This document shows positions 39,214-46,485 of a stretch of DNA of 64,000 bases, one piece after another. The notes under the pieces were generated by a model. The model searched no databases. It saw only the letters and a program-made list of their open reading frames with translations, and was not told the origin of the DNA. A program made the position numbers and the translations under genes. Where the stretch lies: positions 310,001 to 374,000 of the forward strand of contig JAEZHI010000034.1 of assembly GCA_023436885.1 (NCBI GenBank). Direction: 5' to 3'. Each line of letters opens with the position of its first letter. Position 1 is the stretch's first letter. This stretch comes from Pseudomonadota bacterium (GTDB taxonomy: Bacteria > Pseudomonadota > Alphaproteobacteria > Rhizobiales > Pleomorphomonadaceae).

Positions 39214-39385
39214 CACTCGTCCCCTGAGTCTGACTCGGCAGTTTCGACACGGCAAGGTTACCGCTTCCCGGCACACCCGGCAAGAAATGCCGACGACAAA
39301 GCGACGCCCGTTGCAATGCTCCAAATCACGATATGAAAACGCGAGACAAACCAATGTTTTAGAGGAATATCCGCCAGATGGCGCG

Positions 39386-39401
39386 TTGGCATGCGGATTG
39401 C
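39386..39401 (+). promoter_or_regulatory. Sigma-54 promoter of the flgI operon
   Basis: TTGGCATGCGGATTGC matches YTGGCACG-N4-TTGC with a single change (CACG to CATG) and exact GG-N10-GC spacing, 47 bases before the chosen flgI start. Confidence 0.78.
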
Positions 39402-39448
39402 GAAACTGTCAGCGGGAAGCCGTGTCGGGAAACACGGGGATGATGACA

Positions 39449-40561
39449 ATGCGGACTAAGATACTCGGCGCACTGGGCGCCCTCTTGCTGATCTTGATGG
39501 GCGCCGAAGGGGCGATTGCCGCTTCGCGCATCAAGGATATCGTCGATGTCGAGGGCGTTCGCGAGAACCAGCTCATCGGCTACGGCCTGGTTGTCGGCCT
39601 GCAAGGCACCGGTGACAGCCTGAACAACTCGCCTTTCACCAAGCAAAGCCTACAGGCGATGCTCGAACGCCTCGGCGTCAACGTGCGTGACGCAACCATG
39701 CGCACGGCCAATACCGCGGCCGTCATGGTCACGGCCAAACTGCCGGCTTTCGCCGCTCAGGGCACGTCGATCGACGTGTCGGTCAGCGCAATGGGCGATG
39801 CCAAGAACCTGCAGGGCGGCCAATTGCTGGTAACCCCGCTGATGGGCGCCGACGGTGAGGTCTACGCCATCGCGCAAGGCGCCATTGCGGTTGGCGGCTT
39901 CGACATTCAGGGCGATGCGGCCAAGATCTCGCGCGGCGTACCGACCCAGGGCCGCATCAGCAACGGCGCCGTCATCGAACGCGAGCTGCAGTTCAAGCTC
40001 GCCAGCCTCAATTCCGTCCGCTTGTCGCTCCGCAACCCCGACTTCACCACATCGCGTCGCATAGCCCTGGCAATCAATGACCTCTATGGCTCGCCGGTTG
40101 CCGAGCCGACCGATCCGTCGACGGTCCGCCTTTCGATGCCGCCGAAATTCCGGGGCAACATCGTCGACCTCCTGACGGACGTCGAACAACTGATCGTCGA
40201 GCCCGACCTGCCGGCCAAGGTGGTCGTGGACGAGGCGACCGGCATTATCGTCATGGGACAGGAAGTCCGCGTGTCGACCGTCGCCGTCGCCCAGGGCAAC
40301 CTGACGGTGATGATCACTGAAAATCCGCAAGTGTCGCAACCCCAAGCGTTCGCCAATGGCCAGACCGTCGTCACGCCGCAAACACAAATCCAGGTGGCTG
40401 ACGGCAAGGAGCACCAGCTCGCCGTCGTCCGCTCCGGCGTCACGCTTCAAGAGCTTGTTGATGGGCTCAACGCGCTGGGCCTCGGCCCGCGCGATCTGAT
40501 CTCCATCCTGCAAGCCATCAAGGCGGCAGGCGCACTCCAGGCCGATGTCGAGGTGATGTGA
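39449..40561 (+). CDS. flgI: Flagellar P-ring protein FlgI
   Basis: A 370-residue periplasmic ring subunit with signal peptide (about 3-22, ending A-I-A-A) and the family segments R-I-K-D-I-V-D-V-E-G-V-R-E-N-Q-L-I-G-Y-G-L, G-T-G-D-S-L, N-T-A-A-V-M-V-T-A, and the C-terminal L-N-A-L-G-L-G-P-R-D-L-I-S-I-L-Q-A-I-K-type end. I favour the ATG at 39449 (GGGGA eight bases upstream); ATGs at 39440 and 39443 are in frame. It overlaps the next start by one base. Confidence 0.95.
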   Translation: MRTKILGALGALLLILMGAEGAIAASRIKDIVDVEGVRENQLIGYGLVVGLQGTGDSLNNSPFTKQSLQAMLERLGVNVRDATMRTANTAAVMVTAKLPAFAAQGTSIDVSVSAMGDAKNLQGGQLLVTPLMGADGEVYAIAQGAIAVGGFDIQGDAAKISRGVPTQGRISNGAVIERELQFKLASLNSVRLSLRNPDFTTSRRIALAINDLYGSPVAEPTDPSTVRLSMPPKFRGNIVDLLTDVEQLIVEPDLPAKVVVDEATGIIVMGQEVRVSTVAVAQGNLTVMITENPQVSQPQAFANGQTVVTPQTQIQVADGKEHQLAVVRSGVTLQELVDGLNALGLGPRDLISILQAIKAAGALQADVEVM

Positions 40562-40881
40562 TGCAATCCAACAGCCTCTCCTCAGTCACCTCCGCCTTCG
40601 CCTCGAAAACCTATGCCGGCATGAACAAGGACGCAGTCGCCAAGAAGGCGCACGAAGTCGCACAAGATTTCGAGTCCGTTTACGTCGCCGACGCCTTCAA
40701 GGCCATGTTCAAGGACGTTTCCGTCGACCCGCTCAACGGCAAGTCCGACAACTCCAACGAGACATGGCGCGACATGCTGCTTGATCAGTATGCGAAAGAC
40801 TTCGTCAAAAAGGGAGGCATTGGCATCGCCGACGGCATCGCCTCCCAACTCATCAAGATTCAGGAAGGGCATTCGGGATGA
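40561..40881 (+). CDS. Rod-binding protein (FlgJ N-terminal domain type)
   Basis: A 106-residue protein homologous to the rod-capping N-terminal domain of FlgJ: A-Q-D-F-E-S-V-Y-V-A-D-A-F-K-A-M, then W-R-D-M-L-L-D-Q-Y-A-K. It lacks the muramidase domain of enteric FlgJ, the usual alphaproteobacterial situation, where a separate lytic enzyme opens peptidoglycan. The ATG overlaps the flgI stop (TGATG). It overlaps the next gene by four bases, so the three genes are coupled. Confidence 0.9.
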   Translation: MQSNSLSSVTSAFASKTYAGMNKDAVAKKAHEVAQDFESVYVADAFKAMFKDVSVDPLNGKSDNSNETWRDMLLDQYAKDFVKKGGIGIADGIASQLIKIQEGHSG

Positions 40882-41357
40882 GCCTAGCGCTACAGGACAC
40901 GCGTCCACAGCTCGTCACGAGCCCGGAGATCGCCGCGAAGCTCGTCGAAAAGCTCGGCCATGCGATGGAAGACCTTCTGGTGCTTCTCCGCGAAGAGACC
41001 TCACTGGTCAAGGCAGGCAAGCTTCGGCTGGCCGGTGAGCTCGCCATGGACAAGGAAGAGAAGGCAGCTCTCTACACGCGGCTGATGCTGGCCGCCCGCG
41101 ACGAGATCGAGACGCTCAAATCTTATGTGCCGAACGAAACGGCGGCGCTCCTCAAGCGTCACGAGCTGTTCCGTGCCGAGGTGCAGATCAACCTTGCCGT
41201 CCTCGATACGGCACGCGATGTTGCCGAGGACATCCTGCGGACGGTGGCTACCGAAGTCGGCAAGGGTGAGACGCCCGCCGTCTACAGCCGCAGCGGCCAC
41301 GCCAGCAGCGTCTACAGTGTCGGCGCTCGCGGTGTGGCGATCAACCGCAGCCTCTGA
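40878..41357 (+). CDS. FlgN/FlbY-like flagellar chaperone
   Basis: A 159-residue, mostly helical protein. Residues 15-125 form the long helices of FlgN-type export chaperones (M-E-D-L-L-V-L-L-R-E-E-T-S-L-V-K-A-G, then L-Y-T-R-L-M-L-A-A-R-D-E), which carry FlgK and FlgL to the export apparatus. The C-terminal 35 residues are short and Ser/Tyr/Arg-containing. Position after flgI and the rod-binding gene matches FlbY of Caulobacter. Assignment is by fold and position. Confidence 0.75.
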   Translation: MSLALQDTRPQLVTSPEIAAKLVEKLGHAMEDLLVLLREETSLVKAGKLRLAGELAMDKEEKAALYTRLMLAARDEIETLKSYVPNETAALLKRHELFRAEVQINLAVLDTARDVAEDILRTVATEVGKGETPAVYSRSGHASSVYSVGARGVAINRSL

Positions 41358-41378
41358 GCTGTTATTCGCTAGCGGCCA

Positions 41379-42485
41379 TTATTCCGCTGCTGCCGGGCTG
41401 GTGCTTCGCATCGAGAAGCGATGCCTGAGTGTCAGCATCGGCCGGGCGATACAGCGATACGACAGCTCGGCGACCACGAACGAGAACACCAAGCCGCAAA
41501 CAAGATAGAGCAAACGGCTACCCGCCGTCGCCGGCGGTTCGTCGCCAAAGACATAGCTGGCCAGGAACAGATATTCGAAGTGCCAGAGATAGGCGCCGTA
41601 GGACAGCACACCCAGGCGCCGCATGAGCGGAGCTTCCAGGATCGACATGGTCCAGTCCCAGGCAGCCGACCGGTAGATCGCCATGAACACCAGGAGCAGT
41701 GCGACACCCTGGATCGAGTAACGCACGGTCTCTCGGAAAACGTCATTGCGCACGGCCAGCGTCATCAACAGCAGCAGGCCGCCTGCCATGCCAACCGCAA
41801 GCCCCTTCCCGCGCGGCAGCTCCCACGCCCGTTGGCAGAGGAACGCCAAGGCGGCGCCATAGGCAATGGAGTCGAACCGCGCCTCGGAAGCCAGATAGGT
41901 ATAGGGGTGCTGCGCCGACACGTCGGCGTAACCGCCAAACACCAGAAACAGACGATAGGTGAGACCAAACGCGAATACGGACGCGAAGAAGGTCCTCACC
42001 TTCCAGGGACTGACGAGCCAGAATGCAAACATCGCGGGATAGGTGATGTAATAATGTTCCTCGACCGACAGCGACCAGAGCTGAGGCCAGGCCAGCGAGA
42101 ATGATCCGCCGTGGTTCTCCAGCCAGAACACGAAATAGTTGGTCGTGTAGGTGAAGGCTGCAACGATCTCCCCCACCCCCAGCGGGTGACCCAGCAGCGC
42201 GCGATAGAAGCCAGACACGATGACTAGGCCGGCAAGTTCGGGCAATAGCCGCAGGAAGCGCCGAATGTAGAAGTTTCGGATCGAGATCTGACCGAACCTG
42301 TTCCTCTCCGCAAGCAGCAGCGAGGTGATCAGGAACCCCGAAATGAAGAAGAAGATCGTCACACCAAGGCCACCCGGCACGATATGGTCGTATCCGAAAT
42401 GGGCGACAAGGACGAGCAGCACGGCAATGGCGCGGAAGCCATCGAGGCCAGGGATGTATTTCACGTCCTGAAAGTTCACCCGCAT
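41379..42485 (-). CDS. Acyltransferase 3 (OafA-type) membrane protein
   Basis: A 368-residue integral membrane protein with about ten hydrophobic segments. The N-terminal family block P-G-L-D-G-F-R-A-I-A-V-L-L-V-L-V-A-H-F includes the catalytic-type H, and a later W-S-L-S-V-E-E-H-Y-Y motif is the second signature. Relatives O-acylate polysaccharides, lipid A-linked glycans or peptidoglycan. It is inserted between flagellar operons, convergent with flgI-flgN. The target is unknown; surface polysaccharide or glycan decoration is the family default. Confidence 0.9.
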   Translation of the reverse strand: MRVNFQDVKYIPGLDGFRAIAVLLVLVAHFGYDHIVPGGLGVTIFFFISGFLITSLLLAERNRFGQISIRNFYIRRFLRLLPELAGLVIVSGFYRALLGHPLGVGEIVAAFTYTTNYFVFWLENHGGSFSLAWPQLWSLSVEEHYYITYPAMFAFWLVSPWKVRTFFASVFAFGLTYRLFLVFGGYADVSAQHPYTYLASEARFDSIAYGAALAFLCQRAWELPRGKGLAVGMAGGLLLLMTLAVRNDVFRETVRYSIQGVALLLVFMAIYRSAAWDWTMSILEAPLMRRLGVLSYGAYLWHFEYLFLASYVFGDEPPATAGSRLLYLVCGLVFSFVVAELSYRCIARPMLTLRHRFSMRSTSPAAAE

Positions 42486-42699
42486 GTGCCCAGCTCCAAC
42501 AAGGAAATGGACGCCGCCTCCAAGATGGTGACCGGCGATCGCGGATTGCTTCTATCACCAGCTCCATGAGTAGCCGGTTAATCCGGCGTTTCTCTCATGC
42601 GCATTCCGGTGAGGCTGTAGCACCAGAGAGCCTTCGAAAGATCCAGCGGACGAGGCGTAGCACAGCTGGAATTGAGGACCGCGACACCTAGCCTACGTG

Positions 42700-42716
42700 T
42701 TGACGCGGATTGTCAA
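42700..42716. promoter_or_regulatory. TTGAC-N7-GTCAA inverted repeat in a gene-free region
   Basis: The palindrome TTGAC-GCGGATT-GTCAA lies in the 467-base region (42486-42952) between the acyltransferase and flaG-like genes. Nothing else stands out there except near-match CtrA half-sites (TTAA at 42864 followed 11 bases later by GTAA). The regulator is unknown. Confidence 0.3.
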
Positions 42717-42952
42717 TATTTCCACCGTGGACGACGCGTGCCTTTCGCTCTTTGTTAAGACTCGTGCCGTTATCTGGACCAGCCGAAGGCTCGGAAGGCA
42801 AAGACTCCCGACACATCGCGAAGATCAACAAAAACCTGCGGAAAACGCCGGATCGATAAAACTTTAACTATTCTGTAAACCTCACCTTTATTTGCGCATG
42901 CTAGCGTCCTTTTCAGGCGAACCCTTGGGATTCGCGGAAAAGGACTTTGGTC

Positions 42953-43324
42953 ATGGATATCGGCAGCGTAAGACCGGTGATACCGGCAATCAGCGTGCCG
43001 GTGCCGAGAGCGCCGGCGGCGGCGGAACAGGCGGCGAATACCGACCTGCCCGTGGGATCGGCAGTTGCGCGATCCAACGACACAGCCTACGCCGGCAATG
43101 ACCGGCAGGGAAGCGCCGACCAGTCCGGCTCGTCCAGCCTCAAGTCGACCGTAACGGTCGACAAGGAAGCTCAGGCGATCGTTTACCGGCAGGTCGACGA
43201 GATGACGGGAACGGTAGTCACCCAGATCCCAGACGAAAGCCGTCTGCGCCTCAGGGCAATGATCAATGCATGGACAGAAACCATGCACGGATCGGCAAGC
43301 TCAGCCACGGGAATGCTCGCCTGA
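42953..43324 (+). CDS. FlaG-like flagellar protein
   Basis: A 123-residue protein. The first 65 residues are low in structure (Ala/Pro/Ser/Asp-rich). The C-terminal part V-D-K-E-A-Q-A-I-V-Y-R-Q-V-D-E-M-T-G-T-V-V-T-Q-I-P-D-E-S-type sequence resembles the FlaG/YvyC family. FlaG proteins influence filament length or flagellin handling, but their role is poorly defined. AAGGA lies nine bases before the ATG. A strong terminator follows. Confidence 0.75.
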   Translation: MDIGSVRPVIPAISVPVPRAPAAAEQAANTDLPVGSAVARSNDTAYAGNDRQGSADQSGSSSLKSTVTVDKEAQAIVYRQVDEMTGTVVTQIPDESRLRLRAMINAWTETMHGSASSATGMLA

Positions 43325-43406
43325 GGGGCAAGAGGGTAACCGGAACGCTCGCTTCTGCCAGACATCGGCAGACTTAGCGCCCATCTCACTGACAAGCCTA
43401 AATGAC

Positions 43407-43432
43407 AAAGGCGCCGCTACGGCGCCTTTTTT
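43407..43432. terminator. Terminator between flaG-like gene and flaF
   Basis: A 10-bp stem (AAAGGCGCCG / CGGCGCCTTT) with a three-base loop. T-rich tail on the plus strand, A-rich head that serves the minus strand, so it may end both convergent genes. Confidence 0.88.
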
Positions 43433-43454
43433 GCTATTCTCGGTATCCTACTAT

Positions 43455-43829
43455 CTATTCGTCACCGCCCTGCCCGCGCAATCCCTGAGCCAGAGACCGG
43501 TTGATGGATATCAGCGCCGTGAGTTTCTCTGGCGACGGGTCTTCCATGATCTCAAGTGTACGCTTGAGAATGAACACCGTCAGATTGCCGATGTTCTCCT
43601 TGACCTCGATCGGCAGCGGATTGCTCTCCTCGGTCGCCGCAGTTCCGAGAATTGTCCAGAGCTTTCGGTTAAGCGCCAGGGCCTCTTTCACGGCTTCTTC
43701 GTCATATGACCAGTTGTCCTTGAACGACTGCAACTGGGCCGCCGCCTTGAGCAAAAGATGAGCCTCCAGCTCGCGCGGGCCCAAGGTCGTCTGCACTCGC
43801 TGGTACGCCGACGCTCCGTAACCGTTCAT
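43455..43829 (-). CDS. flaF: Flagellin biosynthesis regulator FlaF
   Basis: A 124-residue helical protein with the family pattern A-Y-Q-R-V, L-L-L-K-A-A-A-Q-L, then A-L-A-L-N-R-K-L-W-T-I-L and N-L-T-V-F-I-L-K-R-T-L-E-I. FlaF is found with FlbT in alphaproteobacteria; in Caulobacter FlaF promotes flagellin production or secretion while FlbT limits it. A GGGAG site precedes the ATG. The two are separated here by the flagellin genes and transcribed in opposite directions. Confidence 0.93.
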   Translation of the reverse strand: MNGYGASAYQRVQTTLGPRELEAHLLLKAAAQLQSFKDNWSYDEEAVKEALALNRKLWTILGTAATEESNPLPIEVKENIGNLTVFILKRTLEIMEDPSPEKLTALISINRSLAQGLRGQGGDE

Positions 43830-44110
43830 AGAACAAACACTCCCCAGTGTCTTCGAGCCCTTCGCCAGTCCTTGCGGGGCTCTTCTTCACTCATAGGCTT
43901 AGGAGACCAACCAGCCACTTCGACCGACAGAAACCGTTGCCGCGCTCCACGTCCGGAAGCTTCAGCCACCTGTATCGACCGTAGACATAACTAGACACCC
44001 GGTACGGTTAACAACAGGTTTAGTCAAAGAAATCAGTAATGAAACTAAGTTAACAACATGCAACCCAACTATCGATCAGAAACAAAAGTCGCTGAGGTGC
44101 GAGAAAAGAA

Positions 44111-44135
44111 AAGGCGGACCGAACCGGTCCGCCTT
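44111..44135 (-). terminator. Terminator of the first flagellin gene
   Basis: Perfect 10-bp stem (AAGGCGGACC / GGTCCGCCTT) with five-base loop, 27 bases after the stop; on the minus strand it runs into a T-rich tail. Confidence 0.88.
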
Positions 44136-44162
44136 GAACATTTCGGCGCCCTAAATCTACCC

Positions 44163-45956
44163 TTAGCGGAGCAGCTGCAGCACGTTCTGATCGGCCTGGT
44201 TGGCCATCGAGAGCGAGGACGTCGCCAAGGACTGGCGAGTCTGCAGCGCGACCATATTAGCGGCCTCTTCATTCATGTCGGCCAGCGTCAGATTGCTGGC
44301 GCCACCTTGCAGGGTATTCATCATTTTCTTGGTGAAGTCCTGACGGTTCTCAACAACGGACAGGTTAGAGCCGAAAGTCGAAGCCTGAGAACGGACCTGC
44401 GTGATCGCCGCCTTCACCTGATCTAGGAGCGAGTCGATGCCGTTGTCTGCGTCGAGGTCCTTGGCGACCATGGTGGTCGGCAGACCAAGCTCGGTTGAGT
44501 CGACCGACTTCCCATCCTTCACCTGGATATCGATCGACGAGGTGCCGGTTTCGTTGAAGGTGATCTTGAGCTTGTCACCGCGCAGCAGATTGACGCCGTT
44601 GAACGAAGCATCGTCGGCCATCTTGTCGAGCTGATCGCGCAAGACATTGAACTGATCAGCGAGCCCCGAACGGACCGAGTTACCGTCCACTACCGAGCTG
44701 TCGCTGTTGTCACCTGTCGCCTTGCCCAGGGAGTCGGTACCCTGAATAGTCAAATCCTGGGTCGAGAGATTCTGAATACGCAGCTTGCCATTGTCGTTGG
44801 ATGCCTTGACGATGTCCTTGGTCGAACTGCTGTTATTGATCTCAGCCACAAGAGTATCGATCGTCTTCAGCATGACGAGAGACGGATCAGTCTGACCGGC
44901 GACACTCGTCACATCGGGAGTAGCCGAGAAGATATCCGCGTCGGCGCCGGTGATCTGCACCGCCCCAGCCCCTTCCACGGCCCCCTGGATCTGCAAGGTT
45001 GAGCCAGGGCCGATAATTGCCTTGAACTTCGAACCAGCCGACGCAAGCTGAGAGTTGATGTTGTCAACCGCAGTGGTCACATCGGAACCAGTGGTGGCAT
45101 CGAGGGTAATAGGCACCCCGTTGACCGAGAAATTATACGCCGCAGATGCACCGTTAACGGTAGCACCACCCGACAGGAAATTCGAGATATTGCCTGTCGT
45201 CGTGATGTTGCTGTTCGCAGTATCCTTGGCAACGATCTGCAGATTACTGCCAACAAGCTTCGCTTCTACCTTGCCGTTGAGATCGCTGCCCGCAATCGCT
45301 TGATTGATTGTGGTAACAACACCGGTGGCGTCGGCGCCCGCAGCATAATCGCTGAGCGTTACCGAAACCGTTTTACCCTCATAAGTGATTGTCGAGGTGC
45401 CGTTACCGGTAATCGTACCTGCGCGAGCGGTTGTCAGATCAACACCGCCGGTCAGCGAAGCTTTTGCTGCAGTCGCAGCCGGCGCCGTATACGCGGCATT
45501 CGAAACCACCTTCTGGCCGGACGACGTAGTCGTCAGATCGACCGTTGGCGTAGCAGTTCCAAAGGCCCCACCGACCAAAGTAAGCTTGGCGGCGCCAGGA
45601 GTCAGCGAAACATTAGCCGGGGAAAGGGTGTAGGAAGCCGTTTCGAACGTCTTGTCCTGGCGCGCCTGACGCAACGTCGACTGCATCGACTCCAACGTCT
45701 TGGTGATCGCGGTCAAGCCATTGTCGGCCGCCTCCAGCGTCTTCACGCCATTGTTCATCGAGTCCAACAAAGAGTCCAACTCGCCGGCACGCGAATTCAA
45801 CGAAGATGCCGTGAAGAAGTTGGTGGGATTGTCGAGCGCTGTGTTGACCTTATTGCCAGTCGCCAACCGATTTTGCGTCGTCGCCATCAGCTTGGCGGTG
45901 TTCTGCAGAGACAGAAGATTCTGCCGCACAGCCTTGGTCAGATTGATGTCGCTCAT
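44163..45956 (-). CDS. Flagellin 1
   Basis: A 597-residue filament subunit. The conserved D0/D1 ends are intact: S-D-I-N-L-T-K-A-V-R-Q-N-L-L-S-L-Q at the N-terminus and the L-S-M-A-N-Q-A-D-Q-N-V-L-Q-L-L-R C-terminus. Residues about 130-400 form a long variable domain, enlarged compared with the 270-400 residues of many rhizobial flagellins, with a flagellin-IN-like N-G-V-P-I-T-L motif. It closely resembles flagellin 2, including the leader element. A terminator follows. No cysteine is visible, as in most flagellins. Confidence 0.95.
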   Translation of the reverse strand: MSDINLTKAVRQNLLSLQNTAKLMATTQNRLATGNKVNTALDNPTNFFTASSLNSRAGELDSLLDSMNNGVKTLEAADNGLTAITKTLESMQSTLRQARQDKTFETASYTLSPANVSLTPGAAKLTLVGGAFGTATPTVDLTTTSSGQKVVSNAAYTAPAATAAKASLTGGVDLTTARAGTITGNGTSTITYEGKTVSVTLSDYAAGADATGVVTTINQAIAGSDLNGKVEAKLVGSNLQIVAKDTANSNITTTGNISNFLSGGATVNGASAAYNFSVNGVPITLDATTGSDVTTAVDNINSQLASAGSKFKAIIGPGSTLQIQGAVEGAGAVQITGADADIFSATPDVTSVAGQTDPSLVMLKTIDTLVAEINNSSSTKDIVKASNDNGKLRIQNLSTQDLTIQGTDSLGKATGDNSDSSVVDGNSVRSGLADQFNVLRDQLDKMADDASFNGVNLLRGDKLKITFNETGTSSIDIQVKDGKSVDSTELGLPTTMVAKDLDADNGIDSLLDQVKAAITQVRSQASTFGSNLSVVENRQDFTKKMMNTLQGGASNLTLADMNEEAANMVALQTRQSLATSSLSMANQADQNVLQLLR

Positions 45957-45961
45957 TTCTG

Positions 45962-45978
45962 CATCCCATTTCCTTGGG
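45962..45978 (-). promoter_or_regulatory. Shared flagellin leader element (flagellin 1)
   Basis: On the mRNA: CCCAAGGAAATGGGATG, exactly five bases before the start codon. The same element, one A shorter, precedes flagellin 2 at the same spacing. CCCA and TGGG can pair, leaving AGGAAA as the loop. A likely translation-control site and candidate target of FlbT. Confidence 0.5.
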
Positions 45979-46345
45979 GCTGACGGGTTTCTTTCAACCC
46001 GAAAACGAACCGGACCTGACGGTCGACTTGCTGCGCAAGGCTGACGCGGCGGTACCTTTCCTCCCGATTAAGACCCAACATGGTTAACAAAAGGTTTCTG
46101 TCTCTCGTTTTGCAACGGAACGGAATTAATCGGCATAAACCCTTGTTAATTATGGAAAACGTTCTGTGCCGAAGCGAGACGACGACCGCCCCTATGTTTC
46201 CGTCGGTTACCCCTCGCCTTCACGAGCGAAACGCCCCCCGACGCGCGAGCCAAACGTCATCACATTGATTCAGAAAGCGAAAACGAATTGAAGAATTGGC
46301 ACCAGAACACGCCGGTCGGCGGCCAGCGAGTTCAGAAATGCAAAA

Positions 46346-46387
46346 CGCCATTCGTTAACGAAATCCCGGATTCGTTAACGAATGGCG
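46346..46387. repeat. 17-bp inverted repeat containing two TTCGTTAACGAA palindromes
   Basis: CGCCATTCGTTAACGAA and its exact reverse complement are separated by eight bases. Each arm itself contains the palindrome TTCGTTAACGAA. It lies between the two flagellin genes, about 390 bases upstream of flagellin 1 and just downstream of flagellin 2's terminator. Function unknown. Confidence 0.7.
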
Positions 46388-46425
46388 CAGCCAACCCAGC
46401 AGGATCGACGTAAAGCGCAAAAGCG

Positions 46426-46455
46426 AAGGGGGCGGCCCTTCTGGACCGCCCCCTT
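46426..46455 (-). terminator. Terminator of the second flagellin gene
   Basis: Stem of AAGGGGGCGG against CCGCCCCCTT with a ten-base loop, 30 bases after the flagellin 2 stop. Confidence 0.85.
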
Positions 46456-46485
46456 GATTCTCGTTCGATTCGGCCGAACCTGGCG

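Noticed and set aside
44003..44018. TTAA-N7-TTTA near-match to a CtrA site upstream of flaF
   Set aside because: One mismatch in a core half-site, and several such near-misses occur in other gene-free stretches (for example 30614 and 46083).
46294..46312. TTGGCACC followed by a GC, resembling a sigma-54 promoter on the plus strand
   Set aside because: Spacing is GG-N11-GC rather than N10, the TTGC element is missing, and no plus-strand gene follows.
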